NCBI GenBank assembly: GCA_002914845.1
Contig: JXTC01000003.1
Span: 3,203,828 to 3,267,827, forward strand
DNA from: Trema orientale
Taxonomy: Eukaryota > Streptophyta > Magnoliopsida > Rosales > Cannabaceae
DNA length: 64,000 nucleotides
Direction: 5' to 3'
How positions within the stretch are numbered: position 1 is the first letter of the stretch; every line of letters starts with the position of its first letter. The position numbers and the translations under genes are program-made. A model generated the notes under the pieces. The model had not been told where the DNA came from. It was given only the letters and a program-made list of their open reading frames with translations, and made no database searches. Shown in pieces: positions 47,298 through 57,917 of this stretch.

Positions 47298-48800
47298 CTT
47301 TGTCTATGTCTAGCTACAAAATTGTAAACCTGTGTAATAAAAACCCAGTTTAACAAGTTATCAGGGGTTTAAACACACTTGTAATGTAGTAAGTTGTGAG
47401 CATATTTTTATAATATTGTAGCTTATTATATAACTATAACATCGCTGGGTACATTACAGGATTAGGTAGCTTTTTTAAAAATTGATAGCAGAGAGTTTTT
47501 ATCTTTCGAGAAATTTCAAGTTGTTCAACTATATTTATATTAGGCAAACATTTCATTAATTATAATCACCTTAATTGCAGTAAATTTTTGTTTATAGCAA
47601 TAAAGCTGGGTAATCTAAACTTTACCAAGTTCTAACCCCACATACATCATATGTTACTCTTATCAAATAAATGTTCAATCATCAATATTCAAGAGAAAAT
47701 TAAGAACATATAACTGGGTTCGATGAATTATATAGATAATGTCCAGATTGATTGAATCATATATATATATATATATTAAACCACATTAAGCATCTATTAA
47801 GGTTAATTTTGATGTAATATAAGGGTGAAGTGATTAAGAATTTGTTTTATAAGTTGCCCAAGATTCTAAAAGATATTTTATGTTTGGTTCAATAAGAGGT
47901 TACTACTACAGATTTTGCTAAATGATGTGGTTGGTAAATCGGCTTGGTAGAGATGGTAACTCAACAGAGTGGCAATATGTGTTGTTGGAAGGGAATGCTC
48001 TTGTCATTATATAGATTTTGATGGAAAGCCCAGTTTGATTAAAGCTCGGAACTCTGAAGCACACTCTATCGTATATACCAAAAGTATTACAAACTTACAA
48101 AGAAATATGTTTCACTGTTTTTTCTTATTTTTAGACTATTTTTAAATCTTTATAATACTATTTTTCAATTTCTTTACTTAATGAATGTAGTTTTTTTCGT
48201 TGAGTTGCATCAATTTTTTTCTTTGATTAAAGGCGTCACTTGATCATGATTAATTTTATAGTAATAAATCAAAGAGATAACACAGAACCCTAAACTCCCA
48301 AAATCGGAAATCTGAAACCAAAAAGAACACTAGACAAAAAAATATTCAAAAACAAAGAATAGCCTGACCTTTTGAACTCGAAATTAATATCTAATCAACC
48401 TTACTTGCGAGTTGAAGAAAGAAATGTGACCTAAGAAGTTCTTGGTAGGCATTCCTTTTCTCTCTGCAACTTCAAGCCCTCTTGACAATGACAATAAAGA
48501 CGAAGAAGAATGGAGAAGTATCTACATTTATCGATTTTCTGAGATTATTCTCTAATTTTTTTTTTTTTAAATGAAGGAAGGGTTGCTGGAGAGAGATAAC
48601 GGCTCACAAGGCATAAGGTGTTAAACTTCCAAAAAGACGTGTTAAATGTTAAACCGATATAAAATATTAATGTGTTGACAGTACACAAAAAGTTTTTGCC
48701 AAATAAAATATCTAGACTGTTGGATACTAATCCAATAATTAGAAAGAAAATGTTTCACGTGGGACTGAAATAGAGGATTCTATTATAGTATCTCTAAAAG

Positions 48801-49771
48801 TAAATATTAATTTGACAAACACTCAAAACCTAAGATAAGGTATAATAATTGTATACCTTATTCTTGAAATATCGTAAAGTAACCCGCCCGGGGGGGTGGG
48901 AATACCAAAACAAAAAAAAGATTAAAAAGCAAAAAAAGAAGAAAGAAAAAGAAAAAAAAATCTGGCGAAGAGGCGGCAAAGAAGGGGTGGAACAAAGAAA
49001 AGTGAGTAAAGAACTGAACTGGGGAAGTCCCGTAAAGAAACTGAAAGCTATATATATATATATATATATCCAATAGTAAATCCAATAAACAAGAGTGTGT
49101 TTCCGGAACCAACGGAACTGTAATCTTCTCCTCTACCTGGGCCAATCGAATCAGTTAGTTTCTCTCTCTCTCTCTCTCTCTCTCAATTGTTCCTTTTGTT
49201 TTGGACATTTTGGGTTTTGGGTTAGTTCGATTTCTCCAATCGTTAATTTGATTATTTGATTATTCCTAGTTACAACAACTTTATCACTTGTTGGTCGCTA
49301 TTACACATCTAGATTGTTGTTAGCTTTTGCCGATAATAAACTATTTTCACTGATGCAAACTATAATATCAACTAAGATACTGTGCCTTTCTTTATAGTTA
49401 AAAATAAAGAAATTTTCTTCACTAGAGGAGAGTGGCGCAAAAAAAATTATGAAAAGAAAAAATAATAATAACATTTTTGTGGACCAAGTGTGACAAAATG
49501 CAGGAAAGTCTATGGAAGTTGCTGGAGACCTGGATTTTGTTTCTTCACCTCTTATCATATGTGGGTTGGACTTTCCTTTGGTGTTATGCAAATTCTGTCT
49601 GGTTTGAAAAACACAGTAACTTCATTTTCAAATTTCTATGTTTTTAGAGTTGACCTCAAGCTTTAAGGATTTGAAAATGGAGTTGGGTTGAGTTTATCTT
49701 TCTCAGGGATGGAAAGTAGAGTATAAAGTTAAGATAAAGGGCTTTTCTTTTACCTTTCAATCCCCCCAGCC
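48801..49771 (+). promoter_or_regulatory. Promoter and leader region of the PrmC-like gene
   Basis: The region holds a (TA)n run at about 49047-49069 that could serve as a TATA region, then a leader with gtgtgtttccggaacc and a (TC)n microsatellite at about 49158-49183. Transcription start and any leader intron cannot be fixed by reading. The stretch 48880-48960 is low-complexity G- and A-rich sequence. Confidence 0.4.
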
Positions 49772-52555
49772 ATGAAGCTAAGTTTCACATATGCTTTTGC
49801 TGTCCCGAATTTCTCGAAGTGGATTAAGCCCTCTCTTGTTCGTAACCTCCACCAGTCTGTTTGTTGCTATTCTCTAAAATCAGCACCATCCACCTCTCTA
49901 AAACCTCAAATCCCGCTCTTTCTGAGGCCACCTACACACACAGCCACCTTGTCAGACTTGAAAAAATGGCATGAATGGGCCAAAAGTCTTGCTTCCTCCG
50001 TGGGAACTGCATTTGTGGATTTAGATAATGGTCCAGACTCCAGCCTTTTGTGCAGAGAGCTCAAGTGGCTCATGGAAGATGTGACCAAAGATTGTTTACT
50101 GCCTTGCCAAATTCCTAGTGAAAAACTTCAGGGGAATGTAGGGTTAAGGGTGAGCTTGGAAGACCTTTACAGGCTATGGAATCAGAGGATTGAAGAGAGG
50201 AGGCCTTTTCAGTACATTGTTGGGTGTGAATATTGGAGGGACTTGGTGTTGTGTGTTGAAGAAGGGGTTCTAATTCCGAGGCCTGAGACTGAACAGATTG
50301 TTGATATGGTGGCTGATGTGGTTTCAGATAATGAAGGGTTAAGAAAGGGCTTGTGGGTTGACTTGGGGACTGGAAGTGGTGCCATTGCCATTGGAATTGG
50401 GAAGATTTTGAAGAGTTGGGGCAGAGTCATTGCAACAGACTTGAGCCCTTTAGCACTTGCTGTGGCGGCTTTCAATGTGCAGAGGTATGATTTGCAGGTT
50501 AGTTATAACATATCTTTCTCAGGAATTTATGTGTGCTGTTTTCATTTTTCCCATCAAACCATTTTGGTGTCCATTTTCAGTCTTGATAAAACAAATTATC
50601 ATGTTATTCAGGCAAGAATTTCCATTGTGTGTCTCTCTGGATTTTCATCATTCCAGTTAAATATGGATAAAAACATAGGTATTTGTCAAGAAAGAAATAA
50701 TTATACAGAAGTTGCTATTTCCAAGCATACCTCCTTCTCATCCTTTTTGCTTTCACGACAAATAATAATCCAACTTGGGACAAATTCCCTGAACGAAAGT
50801 ATGTTACAAAATTAGGATTCCTCTTCTTTATGGTTAACGAAAATTGCATGCTTCTTTCATCTTTGATAAGTACATGCTAATCTCTTGCTTTAATGTGCCA
50901 ATCAGGATATAATTGAGTTAAGACAAGGATCTTGGTTTGAACCCTTGAAGGATTCGGAAGGTAAACTTGCTGGTATAATAAGTAATCCGCCGTACATTCC
51001 AAGTAGCCATATTTCTGGGCTACAAGCTGAAGTCGGTAGACATGAACCGGTAATTGCATTGGATGGTGGTGTTGATGGCACGGATGATCTTTTACATCTT
51101 TGCAAAGGGGCCGCATCTATGTTGAAACCTGGTGGATTTTTTGCTTTCGAGGTATTTGACATCTGTTTTCTGAAAGAACATCTTTTCTTCTGCTATAGTC
51201 AAATGCCCAACACACCTATATCAGCTCAAGTTGTAGTACATAAATCTTGTTAGTGGAAAAGTGTTTCATAATGATATTTGATGCTTAAAACTCGGTTCTT
51301 AATTAACATTGCAATGTCAAATCTCGAGTTAAAAATGCTAGATGCAAGTTCACATTTTTTTTTAAGACTTGGTTTAGACTATAGAATTAGGTATGTGCTG
51401 TATATAAAACATGCAAGGGAAATATTCAAGGAAATGTAGCATGTTTAAAAGTTGAATTAATTAAGCAAAGATGAAATAGCTAAATCTTCAATTTGTGTTT
51501 GTTATCTCAATCAATATTGTACAGATGGAGTTCTTTGCAGGTTGCAAGTTAATTTATTGAACAGTGTTTTGTTATATGATATAATTCTGTAGCCTGGCAT
51601 TACGTTGAGCTCTCTCAATCTGTACTTTCTTCCCTGAAAACAGAAGAAAACTAAGCATAAATGAATTCAGGAAAGTACTTGCTGAGGAAGTACATGTATA
51701 CACGTTTAAGTGAGTTTATGGTGACATGTACATGAATTATTACGAAATAGAGAGTAGACCTGTCAAATGACTCTAGGGGAAAAGTTAATAGCACTGTATG
51801 GCAAGTAGGCCTATATATCAGTCAAGAGAGACAGTTATACAAAAATAACTATGTATGATATTCACTATTCACACTGTGACGAACTTCCCATTTTAGTAGT
51901 AACATAAAACATGTCTTCGAAAAAAGTCATTGATGAAATTTTTGAAGAGAGAAGATGCAATTTATACAGTTTACAAGAGGCACTCCCAGAGAGGGAAACC
52001 CCAAAAGCATAAATCGTTGTGTCAATCCTTCTATGGTTCAATTTTATTACAAAGAAGAAAGAAATACAGGACAAACTGATAAGGGAAACTTTCAAAACCT
52101 GTTTTTCACCTTGCATCTTTCCACCAAATCAGACTTCTCTAGCACAATCCTAGCTAATAAACTGTGTCGCGCCTAAGCATAAATCTTCCTCAGATTTGGC
52201 CTTGATGTACACAGTGCACTCAGCTAAATCGAATACTTTCATCATTAAGAGCATTGGATAACCGAGAAAAGTTGGGTTGGAGTGAGGTAGGAGGTGTTGG
52301 ATGTTTGGAATAGGTTGTCGCAAGGTTTGTTATTGACACAATGATGTTAAATGCACAGTTGTTTTTCTACTATTGTTATTGCTTGTTTTTAATCTTCTCT
52401 TTTTCATTCCTTTCTAATTGCAGACAAATGGTGAGGAGCAATGCAAACGTCTTGTTGACTACATGGAAACAGATGCTGGAGACAGTTTCCTTAGTGTAAA
52501 GATAATGCCGGATTTTGCTGGAATTCATAGATTTGTAACTGGATTCCGTAAATGA
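49772..52555 (+). CDS. PrmC/HemK-type release factor glutamine methyltransferase, organellar
   Basis: Three exons, 49772-50497, 50906-51151 and 52424-52555, all in phase 0, encode 367 aa. The enzyme family uses S-adenosylmethionine to methylate the Gln of the GGQ motif in class 1 peptide release factors. Visible landmarks are an N-terminal helical domain with RRPFQYIVG (144-151), LIPRPETE (167-174), SAM-binding DLGTGSGAIAIGIG (197-210), ATDLSPLALAVA (221-232), and the catalytic NPPY at 269-272, split from the SAM motif by intron one. The C-terminal strand is FAGIHRFVTGF. The first about 60 residues are Ser/Arg/Lys-rich and acid-poor, an organellar transit peptide, and the closest relatives by pattern are bacterial PrmC rather than cytosolic eukaryotic HEMK2. 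It probably acts in chloroplasts or mitochondria; which one is not decided by sequence. The frame runs on past the first donor for about 105 codons of intron, not part of the protein. Confidence 0.92.
51152..52423 (+). other. Second intron of the PrmC-like gene
   Basis: A 1.27-kb intron between FFAFE and TNGEEQ. I see no nested gene or mobile element in it. Confidence 0.85.
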
Positions 52556-53698
52556 TTAATATTCCTTTGAACACCCTACAAGAAATCTCAGCAATGGCCC
52601 TCCACATCAAAGAAAGAAACAAGAACTAATTTTTGTACCCTTGTTTTGTTTACATTTCCTTTTCCTTTCTTCACTTTGTTTGCTACTGTCGTAGGCACTC
52701 AAACCCAAGACAAGTCGAACTTGATTACCGGGTGTCACTTCAGTGACCTTGAGTTCATTTACTTGCTTTGAATCAAGTATGATAGTATTACAGCCAAAAA
52801 TTAGTCCGAAGTGTTGGCAGTACAGCATTCTTGTCATGCACAAAGTGATTACTAGTGTACACTTTGCTTATGGATACCTGATTTTGGTTTATTTTTGAAC
52901 TTTTAGTTAAGTAGATCAAGCAATGATTTCTATGTCTTACAAGAATCCAAGTCAAGTTTCGTGGATAAAATATTTTGGGGTAAAAGAAGAAAAAGAGGGT
53001 GAGTTGGTTGTGTCAAGAATCTTCAAATAGTCCACTAATCAAGCTTCCCTGCTAATACCATTTTGGCCTTCTTAGTTAGTACCTCTGCATTAAATACGAA
53101 AAAACATTACTTTGATACCAAAACAACTCTTTTCTGGGCTCCCTGCAGCTGCTCAGAACGACATGACATATGGAGTATAAATGTCAGACCACAAGTGTGA
53201 GTGGATATGGGGGCTGCCGGGATAAAAGTTGTCTGGAAAGTGTGGTTTCGGGTACCCTAGAAGCATTAGTCTTGAGTAAAGCTTCTAAACAGGTATTTTA
53301 CCAAGAATAAACAAGACATAGTGAGCTTCACATAAGAAATAGAAAAAACAACATTTATCACAGTAGTAATGCAATTACCGTACATGTGACAGTACATCAA
53401 AACTGCCACATAACAACATATGAGACTTAACTCCACTTTTGTGATGTGTCAGTTTTGTTACACTACCACATATATAATGATACATCACCAGTGATGAAAT
53501 ATGGCAGCATTCTTGAGGAAAAACCACGCTGGCCATAAAGAAGATAGTGTGTACTCATAATTAGTCATAAGAAAGGACCGAGATGAAAATAAGTGTATAC
53601 AGAGAAATTCTAGCTTTGCAGAGTTCAATTTTCCAAAAGCCTGTTTAAACCTAACAAAGGTTGACCAACAGAGTCTAAATCAAATTAGCCTTGGGGGG
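52556..53698. other. Convergent 3' ends of the PrmC-like and LSM2 genes
   Basis: This contains the 3' UTR of the plus-strand gene (to perhaps 52880) and that of LSM2 from the other side. A local inverted-looking segment near 53370-53500 repeats catatgaga/acatgtgacagt words, but no element can be defined. Confidence 0.45.
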
Positions 53699-54641
53699 TT
53701 AGCCACCTCGAGCTTCCCTTCTGGTGGCATCATGCAGCAGTTCAACATCGACTCCTTCAGGAGGTAGCTGAACATATCTCACAACTGAGCCTCTGATGAA
53801 ACAATTCCTCACCGAAAGCTGAAACATGAGTAAAAAACAGCCTGCTCAGTTGGAAAGTCTAAAATAACACCACATTTAAGAGAGTTCAATTCAAAACAAA
53901 CGTTATAAAGGTTATTTTGCAACAAAAATTTTCACCATCCAGAAGAAATCTGCCTAGAATTCTTGAGCATTAAAAATAATTTCGAGTCTTCTAATGACTC
54001 AAAAGCTGACTCCCAGAACTCAACTTCAAAACAATATTAAGACTTAAAATTTCGTCCATTTTTCGCATGACCAACATAATACGATAAAAAGACGACAAAT
54101 AAAAGAACACCTCCTTGGAAAAATAGACAGTATTTCATTGTTCCCTTCTGTATGTATCTCTATGGAATGGACTAACCTAACTCGATCCGTCTTATTCTCG
54201 AGCTCGAGATAATTTGTTCCCCCTATTCGAGAGGGTTTGGAAGCCTGTTTCCGTAGTTCGCCTAGTTCTAAATAAAGAGAATGAAGCCTGCACTCAAAAT
54301 TGAAGCCACCATTCACCCTATGCCTAGTTTAATCCTCTTATACGGGGGCATTGCATCCAATTTTACCAGGGGATACTACATTCAGTCACGCAACACAAAT
54401 AAGAGAAATTAGAACAGCAAGCGAAGACATCGAAGGATTGACTTAGCTGCTAGCATACAAAACCTATCCCCAAACTTGTATCGTAATGTTAGAATCAAAA
54501 TCAATACGTGAAATTGTTAGCAATTAAAAATTCGTATACAGTACGATACACAACCATAAAAGCCCCCAAGATCAAGGAATTTGGGAACTCCAATATCAAA
54601 AGTTTGGGGTTCTTGTTTCGAAAACCCTAAACCCTAACTAC

Positions 54642-54685
<44 letters not shown>

Positions 54686-55019
54686 GAAATGATTACCATG
54701 TGAGGGTACTTGTCTTGATCGACAACCCTAGTGTTCTCAAGCTTGATGTTGAGGTACTGATCGACAGAGTGAAGAGTTCCTTTAATGGCGAGATCGTTCT
54801 TGAGCTCCACTGTCACTTCTCTCCCCACCAACTCCTTAAAGTAGGAGAAGAACAACTGCAATTTTAAATTTTAAATTAAAAATTTAAAAAAAAAAATCAC
54901 CCAAAAAAACTCAGTCTTTTGAGACAAAATCCAAAGACAAAATAAACTAAAAATCCGATAAAAGAAAAGAAAAAAAGAAAAGAAAAGAAAAGAGGGATTT
55001 ATAAGTGAGTAGAAACCAT
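53699..55019 (-). CDS. LSM2: Sm-like protein LSM2
   Basis: Three coding segments: 55017-55019 (only the ATG), 54697-54855 and 53699-53818. They give 93 aa, the usual length in plants. The protein reads M, then LFFSYFKELVGREVTVELKN, DLAIKGTLHSVDQYLNIKLE, NTRVVDQDKYPHM, and, after the last intron, LSVRNCFIRGSVVRYVQLP. Sm1 spans about 10-42 with the DLAIKGTLHSVD core; Sm2 is CFIRGSVVRYVQLP (60-73). LSM2 is a subunit of the LSM1-7 ring (cytoplasmic mRNA decapping) and of the LSM2-8 ring (nuclear, U6 snRNA binding). The second exon cannot supply a Met at the right place; a cag acceptor sits directly before TTG-TTC-TTC, and upstream an ATG stands directly before gtttct, so exon one closes with the start codon. 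That donor is weak, which is the least certain point. The first intron is short; the second contains a TAA microsatellite directly after the donor. Confidence 0.93.
54628..54686. repeat. (TAA)n microsatellite in LSM2 intron two
   Basis: About fourteen TAA units start about ten bases inside the intron downstream of the donor after YPHM. Nearness to the donor makes length changes potentially relevant for splicing. Confidence 0.9.
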
Positions 55020-55142
55020 ATTGGTCGAAGGAATGCGAGAAAGGTAGGGATTTCGAATTCAGCGAGGGAATGAGAATAAGGTCGGTCGTCGTCGTCGTCG
55101 TTTGGACCTCAAACCCCTCTCTCTCTCTCTCTCTCTCTCGTC

Positions 55143-55150
55143 TTTATATA
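55143..55150 (-). promoter_or_regulatory. Candidate TATA box of LSM2
   Basis: On the minus strand tatataaa is followed by gacgag and a (GA)n tract (55112-55139), then the leader reaching the ATG at 55019. Distance to the start codon is about 125 bp. Confidence 0.5.
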
Positions 55151-55753
55151 TTGCGTAGGCGTAATCCGTGTTTCTAAGTTGTAACCAATGCCAGACCGAC
55201 ACTTACGATGCCCTTAACTTTAACTTAAATTATTGAAAGTCTTTAATTCTTTTTTTATTTTTCCTTTTTTTTTGGCTGAGATTTCAGTTTTGACGCTTGT
55301 GTCACTATAATTGTCTAGTTTTTAAGCAAAGATACGTAGAACTGACACTTGCCATTTTACTGATTTGAATTCCAAAATTATAGCATACTATTGTACGAAC
55401 TGTCATTTTTTGTCTGTTTAATTGACAAAAGCGAAGGTTTTTTCAGTAGTTTGAATAGTAAAGTTGAGATTTTCTTAATTCTACGAGAACACCAAGTCAT
55501 TATACATTATTCAACGAAAATATAAAATAAACTCATTATTTATGTGCGATAATAGAATTCTTATGTCTAAAAATATTATTGCGAGAATTGAATATCTGTA
55601 ACTTATACAAAAATTTAATGGCTGCAAGTTTTATTAAATAAGTTGGCAACTAATAATAAATAAATTTTACCAATAAAAGTTCAATATGTGGCTCATTTTA
55701 TTTTCCGAAGTGAGATGAATAAAGTTACTTTTTTTTTTAGCTAGGAAAAATAT
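55151..55753. other. AT-rich spacer upstream of LSM2
   Basis: No feature that I can support. Confidence 0.5.
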
Positions 55754-55799
55754 TAAAGACCAAGTTGTCGAAAAAACTATATCGACAACTTGGTCTTTA
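55754..55799. repeat. Perfect 18-bp hairpin with 10-nt loop
   Basis: The arms taaagaccaagttgtcga (55754-55771) and tcgacaacttggtcttta (55782-55799) are exact complements around aaaaactata. Surrounding sequence does not extend the pairing. It directly precedes the LINE fragment. It could be the remnant end of a foldback element or a structured transcript; it is too short in stem for a typical plant microRNA precursor. Confidence 0.85.
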
Positions 55800-55819
55800 G
55801 TAGTTTAAAGAGGCACTTC

Positions 55820-56520
55820 CTCTATTTTTCACTTTTTTTCGCAGATGATAGTTTAATATTTGAAAAAACAATAATTCAAGATTGTCGATATTTAAAGAAT
55901 GTTCTCTTAACATATGAACGAGCTTCTGGACAACTGCTTTTGTGTGCTCTTTTGGTGCAGTCACTTTGAAAATGTTTCTGAAATAGATCCTTGATTAGAC
56001 AATCATAATAGCAATAACCAACTCTTTCTTTATAGATCCGGTTATAAGTCTTTGGCCTGTCTTTCATCTATCTTATTTTCGAACATCAATTATGATAAGT
56101 TTGCCATGTCTTTCAACCCTAATGTTACCGTAGAGAAGCACAAGTAGTTGAAAACAAGTTTTAACATTGAAGAGGTGGCTTGCCATGAAAAATATTTCAG
56201 GTCTTCTCTTTAGGGTCTCAAAAACCCGGTAGAAAGCTTTTGGTTCCATCACTGAGAAACTTTTCTCTTCAGATGGCGAAGAGATACAGCAGTTGCCAAT
56301 CTATTCCCACTTATGCTATGAGTTGTTCTAAACTCTCATCACGTTCATATCGTGAGCTACGTCGATTTTACGCTAATCTTTGGTGGATTATAAAAAAGAA
56401 GGAAACATCTTCATTGGGCATCTTGGGACAACCTTTATAGACCAAAGGAGCATGAGGTCTTGGTTTTCGAATATTGACCTCTTTATTCAGGGGTTATTTT
56501 CAATCAAATTTACCCCTTCT
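55820..56520 (+). mobile_element. LINE (L1-like) fragment, 3' part of the reverse transcriptase region
   Basis: In shifting frames on the plus strand one sees DDSLIF, the context of the catalytic (F/Y)ADD box, then LLTYERASGQ, HEKYF, IPTYAMSC and, near 56400, a W-A-S-W-x-x-L-x-x-PK stretch. These are the usual order in plant L1 reverse transcriptases after the catalytic site (YExxSGQxLN, KYLGLP, IPTYAMSC, HWxxWxxLCxPK). Several stops and frame changes, and the missing 5' two thirds, make it a dead, 5'-truncated copy. Confidence 0.75.
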
Positions 56521-57917
56521 TAAATTTTTATGTTGAAAAGTCAATACAGCCACTCAATTTCACACATTTTAAAATGTTCATGAGGTCAAATTCATAATTT
56601 TGTATACCAGAAATAGTAATTATTCCAGTAAAAAAAGAATAATTACTAGTTATGTTGGAACACCAGAAAAAGTAGTAATTATACTTGTGAGGGATTTTTC
56701 TTTTTTCTTTTTATATTTGATATATCAATATCTTATGCTTTCTTCTTTTTTTAGAATAGAGAATTTATGGTGGGTGTCTTTCTTTTTAAATTTTTCATAA
56801 ATATCTGTAATATCTTTTTATAGCTAAATGTCCGAATGCACATGACATATCTAATTGAATATCATCTTTAATTTATGTGCTGCAATTCTTATAATGGTAC
56901 ATCATGCTTTACCTTCAAAAAATCTACTGATATATCGGTTTGCTAAATTGAAAAATTGTGCAAAACCACACTAAACTTTTTCACCTTTTGAGTTAAAACA
57001 AAAACATAAAACATATATTCCGCGAAATTGCCATCCAAGCTTTCAGATTAGATATTTATGTTTCAAAACTAAGTTACTTGCAAACCCAGCGTCAACAACA
57101 AATGTATTAAAAGTCTTGTTTTAATGGAATTTTAGATTGGTAATAGAATTCGAGTCTTTGTTTTCCTTTTTTCTTTTTTGGCATGTTTATTCAAGTAGTC
57201 ACAACTCAAAATCTGGTCTCACAATCAATCAAGTGCAGCTCCATTAGATTTTTAATGGGTATTATCAATTTGGACCATTAAAGTCCGTTTTTATCAGGGA
57301 CCTAAATAGTTCAGGACCATTAAAACCAATTTAAGTTAAATATAATCAAACAAATAGGTAAACAGCAATCATCTAATAAAGTAAGCTCACTTTTAGCATA
57401 TTTTCATTAGTAACTACCCCCACCAATTTTAAAGAGAAAAATTGTACTATATCCACAAAATTGAAGATTGTAGGCTAAGATAAACTGCCAAAAAGGATAT
57501 CGTACATAATGAATTAAATTCCCGACTCATTCTCTGCCATTACAAACTGCACAGCCTCACGGAGACAAAAAAAATATATGAAATCAGCCTTCAGCCTTCC
57601 ATCCCGATCTGACAAAGCCAAGCTACGAGTATCAGTGACGGGCCAATGGAAACGCTTTGCCTATGATAAAAGAGTTCACATACAGCATATCCCAAACTAA
57701 TAACTTGAGGATATCACCAACTCTATAACACCATTTAGTAATACAGATTATACACCAAGCCTCTCCAGGCTCCAGCATTTGATGTCAGCAGATTGCATAT
57801 ATCTATATTGAAAAGGTAAAAAACGTTATTGGGACATCCGATTTAAACACAAAGTACAAAATACAACCGTGGTTTCCAGTGATAGTATATATTTAGAGTT
57901 GATAGAAAACCTGCATA
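56521..57917. other. Spacer and 3' UTR of the UBP25-like gene
   Basis: The part next to 57917 is the likely 3' UTR of the minus-strand gene. The remainder is AT-rich, with no supported feature. Confidence 0.45.

Larger units (their letters stand above)
44791..48800 (-). repeat. Long repeat, right copy (inverted relative to 27-35 kb)
   Basis: Read on the minus strand from 48800 it starts with cctctatttcagtcccacg, passes the leader-like gaagttgcagagagaaaagg (about 48475-48455) and gatttccgattttgggag (about 48310), and later matches 33.0-34.9 kb step by step. A second, same-direction copy of its end segment lies at about 45390-44800. In the minus-strand leader an ATG at about 48453 opens MPTKNFLGHISFFN and runs into a gtaagg donor-like site, so the repeat may derive from, or have captured, a transcribed gene start; I do not recognise it. 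The copy is interrupted by a SINE and a copia-like fossil. Confidence 0.6.

Noticed and set aside
48849-49145. Overlapping open frames on both strands before the PrmC-like gene
   Set aside because: Both are A- or T-run low complexity with TA microsatellite and show no protein-like composition.
50498-50815. Extension of the first PrmC exon as part of the protein
   Set aside because: The sequence after the gttagt donor is T-rich intron; the methyltransferase motif order resumes exactly after the acceptor at 50905.
54044-54316. Open frame of 90 codons inside LSM2 intron two
   Set aside because: It lies between two well-supported LSM2 exons and resembles no family.
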